DNA of 19,240 nt from positions 1-19,240 of the forward strand of contig CANJPN010000038.1 of NCBI GenBank assembly GCA_947475855.1, in the 5' to 3' direction. Both the position numbers and the translations under genes were made by a program. Positions 7,154-14,681 of this stretch are shown piece by piece. The DNA comes from Bradyrhizobiaceae bacterium. GTDB lineage: Bacteria; Pseudomonadota; Alphaproteobacteria; Rhizobiales; Hyphomicrobiaceae. A model generated the notes under the pieces. That model searched no databases and was not told the origin of the DNA. It worked only from the letters and a program-made list of their open reading frames with translations. How positions within the stretch are numbered: the stretch's first letter is position 1; each line of letters starts with the position of its first letter.

Positions 7154-7702
7154 TCACCCGCCCAACCTCAAAATCGTCTGATGCGACACACCCATGTCGC
7201 GCCCGATCTCGCGGCAGCTATCACCCTTCGCCAATCGCGCCAGTGCTTTCGCACGCTGGTGCTCGGTGAGCTTTGGCTTGGGTCCGAAGCGCACACCCTT
7301 GCCCTTGGCAACTCGCCGGCCATCGGCGGCGCGGCTCGCGATCCGTTGCCGCTCGTCCTCGGCCATGGCCGACAGGAACGCCAGCAAGCCCCGACCGAGT
7401 GGGGTGGTCAGATCGAGGTGCGGTTTATCGAGCACACGCACGAGCGCGCCGCGATCGGCGACCCGCTGTAAAATCTTGAAGCCGTCCGCCATCGATCGCG
7501 TGGCGCGATCCCACTCCGCCACCACCAGCACGTCATTGGTGCCGAGGCGATCGATCGCCTTTTCTAACTGCGGCCGGCCGACGATCGAGCCGCCGGATTT
7601 CTTCTCGCGGAAGATCAGCTCGCAGCCCGCCGCGCGCAACGCCGCGATCTGGCGGTCGAGGTTCTGGCCCTCGGAGGACACGCGTGCATAGCCGATGTTC
7701 AT
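7154..7702 (-). CDS. Serine recombinase, resolvase/invertase family
   Basis: Site-specific serine recombinase of 182 aa, typical length for a Tn3-type resolvase or Hin-type invertase. The N-terminus MNIGYARVSSEGQNLDRQ contains the nucleophile, Ser9 in YARVS. The dimer and catalytic region follows (LVVAEWDRATRS, then GLLAFLSAMAEDERQRIASR). The C-terminus carries the helix-turn-helix (KGDSCREIGRDMGVSHQTIL). Upstream, in the position of a res site, is a 28-bp inverted repeat. Likely roles are resolving plasmid dimers or cointegrates, or being the remnant of a transposon that brought the neighbouring genes. No transposase accompanies it. Confidence 0.93.
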   Translation of the reverse strand: MNIGYARVSSEGQNLDRQIAALRAAGCELIFREKKSGGSIVGRPQLEKAIDRLGTNDVLVVAEWDRATRSMADGFKILQRVADRGALVRVLDKPHLDLTTPLGRGLLAFLSAMAEDERQRIASRAADGRRVAKGKGVRFGPKPKLTEHQRAKALARLAKGDSCREIGRDMGVSHQTILRLGG

Positions 7703-7750
7703 AGCCGCCAGCGTACCAGAATCCGACCCAGACTTATAGACCTAAAACAC

Positions 7751-7818
7751 GGACCACTGGTGCGACCTGCAAAACCGCTGTTTTCGCAAGTGGTCCATAT
7801 TCAAGGAATTATGGACCA
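7751..7818. other. Candidate res recombination site
   Basis: TGGTCCATA (7791-7799), a 10-bp gap and TATGGACCA (7810-7818) form a perfect 9-bp inverted repeat spanning 28 bp. Tn3/gamma-delta res site I has this total length, and its half-sites resemble TGTCNNATA. A third related half-site (GGACCACT, 7751-7758) pairs with AGTGGTCC (7789-7796). The site lies about 90-115 bp before the resolvase start, where crossover site I is expected. Confidence 0.6.
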
Positions 7819-7839
7819 GTCAGCGAGATTGGCACGCGC

Positions 7840-9069
7840 CTAAAACGCCATTCCATCCATCGCCAGAAGTTCGCGCTGCATCGAGTCCGCGAGCAAGCCG
7901 TGAGCCATATCTTGCGCGGCTACTACTCGCGCTTCCATCCACGCGGTTTCCAACGCTGTCGTCATGATCGAGCCGCACTCAGGTGTATAGTTCTGCCGAC
8001 TGATCAGGATTTGACGACCGCTCCGCTGTAGCGCGTAGACATCCATCGGATCAAACTCGCGGTCCTCAAACGTCGGCTTCCAGCCACGCTGGCGCGATGG
8101 CATCGCCTGAAACTGCACGATCGTTGTCCATCGCCCAAGCGCTGTCGCCTCGCGGCGGCCGTGTGCGAAACCAAACACATTGAAGAAATACGCGAACACC
8201 AGAACGCACACGCCAAGAGCCGCGAGCACCAACAAACGGGTTGCGTCCGATGGTGCCGTTTTCGTGACAAACACGATGATCGTCAAAGCAGAAAAGCCCA
8301 GCAAAAAGCAGCCAGCGACGACCCGATCTGTTGTTCGCGTATCCCATGAAAACGCAGGCTCGACCATCCGACCGTCAGCCTCAAACACAACAAGGCGCGG
8401 CCGATAGCGTTGCCAGCGTGCAAACGAAAGCCCAGCCGCTGCATAGCCAATGATAAAACACAGTCCCGCAAATAGACTGCCGAAGCCGGAACTCGTGGGC
8501 AATGCCAACAGCCCGAAGAAACCGATCGCCAGCCCCACATAGAACAGCCAAGGGAGCAGGCCCACTTTATACTTGAGCAGAGTTGCGTCGTTCCAGAGCA
8601 CACCAACTAACGGGGCCGGCGCGGGCTCTGCCTCGAAGCCGTCCTGATCCACAGCGTCGGCCGCCAGAGCAACCACCACCAGACCGTCGACAATCGGTAG
8701 CTGTGGCGATGGCGGTGCAATTGGCTCGCCTCGCGTTACTCGCTGCCGTGCCGCTACAGGCGGCGCTTGCGGAGCCCTTGGCACTGGCGGGGCTCGCGGT
8801 ACGTGTGGAGGTGGCGTTGCGGCTGGATACTGTTGCGGAGGCCAGTTCATAGGCCGTTGCGATGGCCTGCCAGCCGGTGGTGCCTGTGGTGCCGCTTTAG
8901 GCGCTGCTTGTGGCGGTGGCTGTGGAGCGTATCCGCTCGGGCCACCAACTTGCGGCGGAACCATTGCTCTCGGTCTCGCGGCCGATGCTGGGGCATCCGA
9001 TGGCGCGGCAGACGGCGCTTGTGGTGGCACACTTGTTCCACTTGTTCGTCTACGTCGCGCCATAGTCAT
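7840..9069 (-). CDS. Proline-rich four-helix membrane protein, likely coupling-protein partner
   Basis: Membrane protein of 409 aa. Residues 1-125 are basic at the start (MTMARRRR) and then very rich in Pro, Ala and Gln, surely disordered. Hydrophobic segments at about 170-190, 196-216, 250-269 and 278-300 give two helical pairs. The C-terminal 105 residues are soluble. Its ATG overlaps the stop of the upstream VirD4/TraG-like gene as ATGA, so the two are translationally coupled. That ATPase lacks the membrane anchor normally fused to coupling proteins, so this protein may supply it. I do not recognise a named family; the partner role is inference. A second ATG two codons on (9063) could also be the start. 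Confidence 0.8.
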   Translation of the reverse strand: MTMARRRRTSGTSVPPQAPSAAPSDAPASAARPRAMVPPQVGGPSGYAPQPPPQAAPKAAPQAPPAGRPSQRPMNWPPQQYPAATPPPHVPRAPPVPRAPQAPPVAARQRVTRGEPIAPPSPQLPIVDGLVVVALAADAVDQDGFEAEPAPAPLVGVLWNDATLLKYKVGLLPWLFYVGLAIGFFGLLALPTSSGFGSLFAGLCFIIGYAAAGLSFARWQRYRPRLVVFEADGRMVEPAFSWDTRTTDRVVAGCFLLGFSALTIIVFVTKTAPSDATRLLVLAALGVCVLVFAYFFNVFGFAHGRREATALGRWTTIVQFQAMPSRQRGWKPTFEDREFDPMDVYALQRSGRQILISRQNYTPECGSIMTTALETAWMEARVVAAQDMAHGLLADSMQRELLAMDGMAF

Positions 9070-10535
9070 CCCTCGCGTGGCATGCGATCCAAATACATCG
9101 GGTCTTGGCCCTTAATCCTGACCAACTGTCGGTTAGTCTCGCGAGCGAATGCCTGCTCGACTTCATCCGGCGACAGCAGCGGAGCAAGCCGCCATTCTCG
9201 GTTTACCGCGCCCATGCGCCCTTTCATCGGGTCGACGTTCTGCGGCGCGCTCGAACGATGCTCATAGCGTGCTTGGCCCAGCATCTCCGAGAACAGCTTT
9301 TTAGCGGCCTCTTCGCCGACGCCGAACGCTTGGATGACGCCAGCATTGCCGAAGAACGACTCCCACGTTTTGGGGTAGTGGTGCTGTAGCTGCGTAATGC
9401 CCTGCAAGATGGTCCAGAGCTTCACGCCCGATCCCGCTATGTAGCTGGTCGCCGTCTCGATCGAGCTGACGTAGCCGAGAGCTGCGAATTCCTCCAACAC
9501 GAACCAGACCGGATCGTCGCTGAGCGGGATCTCATTCTGTTGCAATGCCGTTAACGCTTGCATGACCACGAGGCGCAGCCAACGCGCATGGGTATCGAGA
9601 CGCTCGGCTGGAATGACGAGATAGATCGTCATATTCCGGCGGCCAATATCCGCTAGCGCGAAGCCGTTCTCATCGGTGACGCCGGCCACGTCGTCGAAGC
9701 AATCCGTTTGCTGGCGCGCGTTCGAAAGGATCGAGAGGAATTCCCCCGTCCACTTTGCGAACGTGGGTTTGCCGCCCGCCGTCTCGGCGGGCTTCATTTC
9801 CGCATAGCCCTTGAACATGCCGCCGCTGTTTTTTACGGCTGCATCGAACTCCACAGCTTGCTTGTTCGTCGGATCGGCGGGCAAATCCGCCATCTCCATG
9901 AACACGTTGTAGAGGTGCAGCGGCGGCCCATTCAGCAATCGCCGCATCGTTGCCAGCGTGTGCTCTGCGGGCTTGCGATGCAAGACGATGTGCAGCAATA
10001 GCGCCTTGATGACGTTCTTGGCCGAGCCGGTCCAGTGGGCATCATCCTTGCCCCCGCTCGGCACAATCATCGCGTCGGCGATCTGGGCGCAATCGGCTGG
10101 CAAGTTCTGCGACGCCAACAATGGCGTCAAAGGATTGGTGCCTTTGAACGACACGCCGGAGAGCGAGCGCGGAACCTTCTTGAAAGGATCGAGCACGAAC
10201 ACCGGACCAAAGGCCACCCGCCTCTCGGCCGTCAGCCGCGCCAGCTCGCCCTTGGGGTCGATGATGACGCACGGCCCCCGATAGCGTAGCAGGTTCGGCA
10301 CCAATACCGTGCTTGTCTTGCCGGCCCGCGTGCCGGCCACCATCACCATGTGGCGATCGTCGCGGAACCCCACCCCGTAGCCGCCAGACAGCCCGAGCAA
10401 CACTTGGCCCGTGTCCTCTTCAAACGGGAAGCGATATGGCAGCTCGGCTGGATTGAACCAAGCCGCATCCTGCGACGTGCCATCGCCGGCCACTCGCTGG
10501 CGGCGTGCCGCGCCGCGTGGCGGGAAATCTTGCAT
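9066..10535 (-). CDS. VirD4/TraG-type coupling ATPase, no membrane anchor
   Basis: Predicted type IV coupling protein of 489 aa that would bring the relaxase-DNA complex to a secretion channel using ATP. Walker A is GTRAGKTS (about 68-75), followed by CVIIDPKGELARL, a VirD4/TraG hallmark. Walker B is VWFVLEEF (about 343-350). The C-terminus includes QLQHHYPKTWESFFGNAGVI, also typical. The start at 10535 (MQDFPPRG) is chosen for AAGGAG eight bases upstream; in-frame ATGs at 10616-10622 have weaker sites. With either start the N-terminus has no membrane helices, unlike the usual coupling proteins. The downstream proline-rich membrane protein overlaps it by ATGA. It diverges from mobC across oriT. 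Confidence 0.9.
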   Translation of the reverse strand: MQDFPPRGAARRQRVAGDGTSQDAAWFNPAELPYRFPFEEDTGQVLLGLSGGYGVGFRDDRHMVMVAGTRAGKTSTVLVPNLLRYRGPCVIIDPKGELARLTAERRVAFGPVFVLDPFKKVPRSLSGVSFKGTNPLTPLLASQNLPADCAQIADAMIVPSGGKDDAHWTGSAKNVIKALLLHIVLHRKPAEHTLATMRRLLNGPPLHLYNVFMEMADLPADPTNKQAVEFDAAVKNSGGMFKGYAEMKPAETAGGKPTFAKWTGEFLSILSNARQQTDCFDDVAGVTDENGFALADIGRRNMTIYLVIPAERLDTHARWLRLVVMQALTALQQNEIPLSDDPVWFVLEEFAALGYVSSIETATSYIAGSGVKLWTILQGITQLQHHYPKTWESFFGNAGVIQAFGVGEEAAKKLFSEMLGQARYEHRSSAPQNVDPMKGRMGAVNREWRLAPLLSPDEVEQAFARETNRQLVRIKGQDPMYLDRMPREG

Positions 10536-10694
10536 CGGCGGTGCTCCTTCGCCGCCCTTGATACAAGAAAACGCGACCTTGTGAGAGGCCGCGCTTTCAA
10601 CGTTGGCGGTCATCGGCATCCCTGCCTGTACCGCTCGACCAGCGTAAGCAAAATTCCTTCGCATTTCAACGTTGTTCAAATATCCCACGGGGGT

Positions 10695-10715
10695 GCGGGG
10701 GTGTGAAACCCCCGC
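10695..10715. other. GC hairpin upstream of the coupling ATPase
   Basis: GCGGGGGT, loop GTGAA, ACCCCCGC form a perfect 8-bp stem about 160 bases before the coupling ATPase start, within its likely leader. There is no adjacent T-run. It could be a leader structure or terminator; nothing decides between them. Confidence 0.4.
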
Positions 10716-10779
10716 CCTGCCGACGCGATAGCGGCGGCCCGCCATAACCGAGCGCGCAGCGCTTCCATGTTTTGTTGGA

Positions 10780-10795
10780 ACCCACATTTGTGGGT
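10780..10795. promoter_or_regulatory. 16-bp palindromic operator, mob copy
   Basis: ACCCACATTTGTGGGT has 7-bp perfect arms around a two-base centre. Its exact reverse complement occurs at 17004-17019 beside the partition genes, and a near-complete copy lies at 17972-17984 before parA. Repetition at separate loci points to a binding site for a plasmid-encoded regulator. Confidence 0.6.
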
Positions 10796-10807
10796 GTGTG
10801 ATCATGG

Positions 10808-10849
10808 CTAGTGCTATTGCTAGCGCTAGTACGTTTGCTAGCGCTACCT
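10808..10849 (+). repeat. CTAG hexamer array A
   Basis: Seven consecutive six-base units, CTAGTG CTATTG CTAGCG then CTAGTA CGTTTG CTAGCG CTACCT, follow the 16-bp palindrome by 12 bases. Related arrays occur at four other gene boundaries. Short, tightly phased degenerate repeats are typical operators of RHH proteins. Confidence 0.6.
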
Positions 10850-10967
10850 GTTCGCTGCGCATTTTCGCAGCGACACCAGCGGCGCTCTTCGCCGCTCGAT
10901 CTTGATCACAACAACGTTGGGGGTAAATTTTTATGGGGTGTGGTAGAGGCAGAGGGTAGCGAGATAT

Positions 10968-10991
10968 GTTTTCGTATACGTATACGAAAAC
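10968..10991. promoter_or_regulatory. 24-bp perfect palindrome beside oriT
   Basis: A perfect 24-bp inverted repeat with no spacer, centred on CGTATACGTATACG and flanked by TTTT/AAAA. It sits 6 bases left of the oriT inverted repeat. Likely a binding site for a dimeric relaxosome protein such as MobC, or an operator for the divergent mob genes. Confidence 0.65.
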
Positions 10992-10997
10992 CCCTCG

Positions 10998-11021
10998 TCG
11001 CGCCATCCGGCGCGATCCTGC
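10998..11021 (+). other. Candidate oriT with nic site
   Basis: TCGCGCC (10998-11004), loop ATCC, GGCGCGA (11009-11015) form a perfect inverted repeat that runs straight into ATCCTGC (11015-11021). MOBP relaxases of the RK2 type cut at ATCCTG followed by C after such a repeat, so the predicted nick is between 11020 and 11021. Position just upstream of mobC and the relaxase fits. The strand and exact nick are inferred from the motif. Confidence 0.72.
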
Positions 11022-11034
11022 TCGCCAACCCCTG

Positions 11035-11064
11035 CTCGTACTATTACTAGTACTATCACTAGGA
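11035..11064 (+). repeat. CTAG hexamer array B, upstream of mobC
   Basis: Five units, CTCGTA CTATTA CTAGTA then CTATCA CTAGGA, end nine bases before the mobC ATG. The last unit contains the AGGA that serves as ribosome binding site, so a protein bound here could block both transcription and translation of mobC. Confidence 0.6.
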
Positions 11065-11073
11065 CAAACTCGA

Positions 11074-11517
11074 ATGCCGCGCCGTGCCCCCAACAGCGAA
11101 CAGCCCCGCTCGAAAGTTCTGCCCGTGAGGCTGACGCCCGACGAGCACGCCGAGGTGCTGGCTGCGGCCCAAGCCGCCAACATGACGGCCAGCGCCTACG
11201 GGGCCAGAACACTGACCGGCCGGCGCGTGGTGATCGAGAAGCGCCAGAGCATGGACCCCGCGCTCTTCGCCGAGATCAAACGCATCGGCAACAACATCAA
11301 CCAGCTTACTCGCGCCGTGAACCGCGATCGGCATCCCGACGCGCACGCGCTGATCGGCTCGTTCAAGGAGCTGTTCGACCACCTGATCCGTGACGAACTT
11401 ATGAAACGCCGCATCGAAGCCGCCCCGAACGACAACCGGAGGAACCCCGTTGACCCCGAAGAAACACAAACGGGGCCAGAGCTTCAAAGGGCTCGCCAAG
11501 TACCTGCTGCACGATAA
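11074..11517 (+). CDS. mobC: MobC-like relaxosome accessory protein
   Basis: DNA-binding accessory protein of 147 aa that helps the relaxase open oriT. The N-terminal part (SKVLPVRLTPDEHAEVLAAA then QAANMTASAYGARTLTGR) is an RHH fold. The later segment FAEIKRIGNNINQLTRAVN is the hallmark of the bacterial mobilisation protein family (MobC). The ATG at 11074 is preceded by AGGA at 11061-11064. Upstream in-frame ATGs fall within oriT and are rejected. Its 3' end overlaps the relaxase gene by 68 bases, which gives tight coupling and leaves the last 22 or so residues as a probably dispensable tail. It lies immediately downstream of oriT, as expected. Confidence 0.92.
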   Translation: MPRRAPNSEQPRSKVLPVRLTPDEHAEVLAAAQAANMTASAYGARTLTGRRVVIEKRQSMDPALFAEIKRIGNNINQLTRAVNRDRHPDAHALIGSFKELFDHLIRDELMKRRIEAAPNDNRRNPVDPEETQTGPELQRARQVPAAR

Positions 11518-14317
11518 GGACCGGGCCACCACCACCGAGCGCGTGGCTTGGTCGATGACCCGCAACCTGTGGAGCGAGCACGCGAGCGAAGCGTGGTTCG
11601 AAATGATGGACACATGGCGCGACCGGCATGCGTTGAAGGACGCGGCCGGCGTTCCGCGTGGCGGCAACGACAACAAAAAGCCGGTGCTGCACTTCTCGCT
11701 GTCATGGCATCCCGAGCAGAAACCGAGCGACGACGAGATGCGCGCCGCAGCGCTCGAAGCGCTCGCCGCCCTCGGCCTCGACGAGCACCAGGCCGTCATC
11801 ATCGCGCATCGCGACGAGCCGCATCCGCACGTCCACATCATGGTCAACTCTGTGCATCCGGTAACGGGGCGCACGGCTGCTCTCGGCAACGATCAACTCA
11901 CGCTGTCAAACTGGGCGCAGCAATTCGAAGAGCGCGGCGGAAAAATCTATTGCGACGAGCGGGTGAAGAACAACACGGCGCGCGAGGCGAAGCGCAACGC
12001 CAAGGATAAATCGCCGCCGCGTTGGCACTGGAAGCAAGAGGCGGAGCTCGCCCGCCGACTGCGCGATCTCGACGCTTCGCTCGGCTACAAGCAATCGAAG
12101 ACGCTGGCGGCCGAAGCCCTCGCCCGTGCCCGCGACGAGCAACGCGGATCTTGGCGCGAAGTGTTCGAAACGCAGCGGGCCGAACGGGTGCGGGTGATCC
12201 CCGCCCAAGTCGGCGAGAAGATGATCGATCCGGCGGCGATCCTCGCCAAGCTCACGCAACAGAACAGCACATTCACGCGTCGCGATATCGCGCGCGAGTT
12301 GCACAGCCTCACCGACAACCCCGAAACCTTCGCGCGGGCGCTTGCCATCGTCGAAGGCCATCGCGACGTGGTGGCGCTCGGCGAACGCACCGACGGCCGC
12401 TTGCGATTGACCACCAAGGATATGGTGGCGGTCGAGGCCCGCATGCTCGGCCATGTCGAGCAGATGTTGACACTCGATCGCCTCGCTGTGGCTCCGGTCG
12501 TTGCCCGTCGCGCGCTCGTGGGCTCGCCACTCAGCAGCGAGCAGCAAGCGGCGTGTCTGCACATCACGGCCGGTCGTGATTTTACGGCCGTGATCGGATT
12601 TGCCGGCACCGGTAAGAGCACGATGCTGGGCGCGGCCCGCCTGATCTGGGAGGCGCAAGGCTACCGCGTACAGGGTGCCACGATCTCCGGCATTGCTGCG
12701 GAAGGCTTGCAGGCCGGATCGGGCATTCAATCGCGCACGGTGGCGAGCCTCGAATATGCGTGGACCAACGAGCGCGACACGCTCGGCCCCAACAGCGTGC
12801 TCGTGATCGACGAGGCCGGTATGCTCGGATCGCGGCAGATGGATCGACTGCTTGCGGTTGCGAAGAACGCGGGCGCGAAGGTGGTGCTGGTCGGCGATCC
12901 CGAGCAACTGCAATCGATAGAGGCGGGCAGCGCCTTCCGTGCCATCGAAGCGCGTAGTGGCAGCGCGCGGCTTTCCAACGTGCGGCGGCAGGCTCACGAC
13001 TGGCAGCGCGAGGCGACGGTGCAGCTCGCCACCAGCCGGACGGCCGAGGCCATCGAGAGCTACGAGGCCGCCGGCATGGTGCATGAGCACGGCACGCTCG
13101 ACAACGCGCGCACGGCGATGCTGCACGCGTGGAACCAACTCAGAAAAGAACAACCCAACGCCTCGCAAATCATCTTCGCGCATCGCCGCGCCGACGTGGC
13201 GCTGCTGAACGAAGAAGCACGCGCCATGCTGCGCCGAAGCGGCGAGCTTGGCATTGATCATGTGATCGATGCCGACAAGGGCTATCTGCCGATCGCGCTC
13301 GGCGAGCGGGTCCGCTTCACGCGCAACGATCGCAAGCTCGGCGTGATGAATGGCACGCTCGGAACCTTGATCGAGATCGAGCCGAAGAAGCTCGCCATCC
13401 GCCTCGATGGCGATAGCCGCATGGTGTCGGTGGATCTTGAAAAGTATGCCGGCATCGATCACGGCTACGCCGCCACCATCCACAAAGCGCAGGGCGTGAC
13501 CGTCGATCACGCGCATCTGCTGGCGACACCTGGTCTTGATCGGCATGCGGCCTATGTGGGCTTGTCGCGGCATCGCCAGACGGTCGGCGTGCATTGGGCG
13601 CGCGATGATTTCAAGACGCGGGATCGGATGATCGCGAAGCTATCGCGCGAGAAGGCCAAGGAGACGACGCTCGACTATGACCGCCCGCAGCCGGTCAAGC
13701 CCGCCGGCGTGCTGATGAACGATCAAGAGCGCGCGCAATACATCTTCGAGAACCAACAACGGCTCGCCGCTGGCGGCCCCCTACTCACCGACGCGCAGAT
13801 GCTCGACCTCGTGAAATCCCCGCCGGCACTCGCCGAGGCCGTGAAGCTGATGCACGATCACGAGCGCCGGCAGACCGGCGCGACGCTGGCCGACAAGGCC
13901 GCAGAGATTGCCCGCGAAATGCTCTATGATCGGGAGCCGACGCCGTCGCCAGACATTGCCAAGGAGCACGCCGCCATGGCGCGCGATCAAGACCCGAAGA
14001 GCCAGAAGGCCGCCGAGAAAACCGCGAGCGATTTTCTGCGGGCCGCGTCGGGTGCGCAGCCGGCGAAAGAGCCGCAGCGAGCGGGCGCGCTCGTGCCGCT
14101 TGCACCGATGCAGCTCCAGCTCCGGCCGGGTGGGCAAACCGTGATGGCGAACAACGCGCTCGCGCAGCGACGTGAGGCTCTCCTTCGTCGTCGCTCGGAT
14201 GCAGCGCAGCAGATGCAGGACAAGCAAAACAGCCAGCACAATCTCACTCGCTCATTCAATCGTGAAAACTCTCGCCCCCGCGACATCTCCCGTGATAGGA
14301 ATCCTAGAGGGAGATAA
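11450..14317 (+). CDS. MOBP relaxase fused to TraA-like helicase
   Basis: Predicted conjugative relaxase of 955 aa that nicks oriT, stays attached to the 5' end and unwinds the strand. The N-terminal relaxase starts with KKHKRGQSFKGLAKYLLHDKD, where Tyr18 is the probable nucleophile. The metal-binding HxHxH is in EPHPHVHIMVN (His125, 127, 129). A superfamily I helicase follows: Walker A GFAGTGKST (383-391), DEAGM (454-458), GDPEQLQ (482-488), and the late motif YAATIHKAQGVTVDHAHL with YVGLSR. The last 200 residues are charged and probably disordered. The start is a TTG at 11450, chosen for GGAGG seven bases upstream and agreement with the family N-terminus. It is the main enzyme of the transfer operon with mobC. 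Confidence 0.94.
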   Translation: MTPKKHKRGQSFKGLAKYLLHDKDRATTTERVAWSMTRNLWSEHASEAWFEMMDTWRDRHALKDAAGVPRGGNDNKKPVLHFSLSWHPEQKPSDDEMRAAALEALAALGLDEHQAVIIAHRDEPHPHVHIMVNSVHPVTGRTAALGNDQLTLSNWAQQFEERGGKIYCDERVKNNTAREAKRNAKDKSPPRWHWKQEAELARRLRDLDASLGYKQSKTLAAEALARARDEQRGSWREVFETQRAERVRVIPAQVGEKMIDPAAILAKLTQQNSTFTRRDIARELHSLTDNPETFARALAIVEGHRDVVALGERTDGRLRLTTKDMVAVEARMLGHVEQMLTLDRLAVAPVVARRALVGSPLSSEQQAACLHITAGRDFTAVIGFAGTGKSTMLGAARLIWEAQGYRVQGATISGIAAEGLQAGSGIQSRTVASLEYAWTNERDTLGPNSVLVIDEAGMLGSRQMDRLLAVAKNAGAKVVLVGDPEQLQSIEAGSAFRAIEARSGSARLSNVRRQAHDWQREATVQLATSRTAEAIESYEAAGMVHEHGTLDNARTAMLHAWNQLRKEQPNASQIIFAHRRADVALLNEEARAMLRRSGELGIDHVIDADKGYLPIALGERVRFTRNDRKLGVMNGTLGTLIEIEPKKLAIRLDGDSRMVSVDLEKYAGIDHGYAATIHKAQGVTVDHAHLLATPGLDRHAAYVGLSRHRQTVGVHWARDDFKTRDRMIAKLSREKAKETTLDYDRPQPVKPAGVLMNDQERAQYIFENQQRLAAGGPLLTDAQMLDLVKSPPALAEAVKLMHDHERRQTGATLADKAAEIAREMLYDREPTPSPDIAKEHAAMARDQDPKSQKAAEKTASDFLRAASGAQPAKEPQRAGALVPLAPMQLQLRPGGQTVMANNALAQRREALLRRRSDAAQQMQDKQNSQHNLTRSFNRENSRPRDISRDRNPRGR

Positions 14318-14321
14318 GTCG

Positions 14322-14681
14322 ATGGATGCGCTAGAGAATTTTGATTGGAAAATGTTAGAGAGCGCCGACACCCGCGTGGAATTGCTGGATAGAATCATCG
14401 GGAGCCATATCCCGATGCCGGACGGCTCGCAGCACTACATCGAGCTACCGCTTTTCGTGTGGTATTGGGCGCACCGCACGACCACCATTGGAACACCCCT
14501 CCTATCACTTACTCAGCAAGCGCTCGACGCCATCGCCGAAGCCGATCGCGAAACTGGAGTGCAATACACCGGCGATGAATGGAACGCTGAATTCACTCAT
14601 GTCTATCAAACGCTGATCATGGCCGGCGCGCGCGGCATTGAGGAATCAATGGCGAGAGATGGCTTGCCGCTGTTCGGCTAA
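14322..14681 (+). CDS. Hypothetical protein, 119 aa
   Basis: Unrecognised small acidic soluble protein. The ATG at 14322 (MDALENFDWKMLE) follows GAGGGAG (14307-14313) and lies 4 bases after the relaxase stop, so it is the third gene of the mobilisation operon. Upstream in-frame codons overlap the relaxase and read as noise. Visible features are a mixed helical pattern with several Trp and Tyr residues (PLFVWYWAHRTTTIGTP, YTGDEWNAEFTHVYQTL) and no membrane segment. The stop overlaps the end of the convergent membrane-protein gene by three bases. An operon position suggests a relaxosome or transfer-related role, but nothing in the sequence shows one. Confidence 0.75.
   Translation: MDALENFDWKMLESADTRVELLDRIIGSHIPMPDGSQHYIELPLFVWYWAHRTTTIGTPLLSLTQQALDAIAEADRETGVQYTGDEWNAEFTHVYQTLIMAGARGIEESMARDGLPLFG

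Larger units (their letters stand above)
10536..10967. other. Divergent intergenic region, coupling-protein side of oriT
   Basis: This non-coding stretch upstream of the coupling ATPase holds a GC hairpin (10695-10715), the 16-bp palindrome (10780-10795) and hexamer array A (10808-10849). Reading frames across it are open only by chance. About 10850-10967 shows nothing further that I can name. Confidence 0.6.

Noticed and set aside
10536..11183. N-terminal extension of the coupling ATPase by up to 216 residues
   Set aside because: The extension translates oriT, the hexamer array and hairpins, and a strong AAGGAG site marks 10535 as the start. An ATG near 10616-10622 remains a weaker alternative.
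11906..13594. Minus-strand open frame of 562 codons
   Set aside because: Antisense to the relaxase-helicase gene, whose motifs are unmistakable; no ribosome site and an His/Arg-rich composition.
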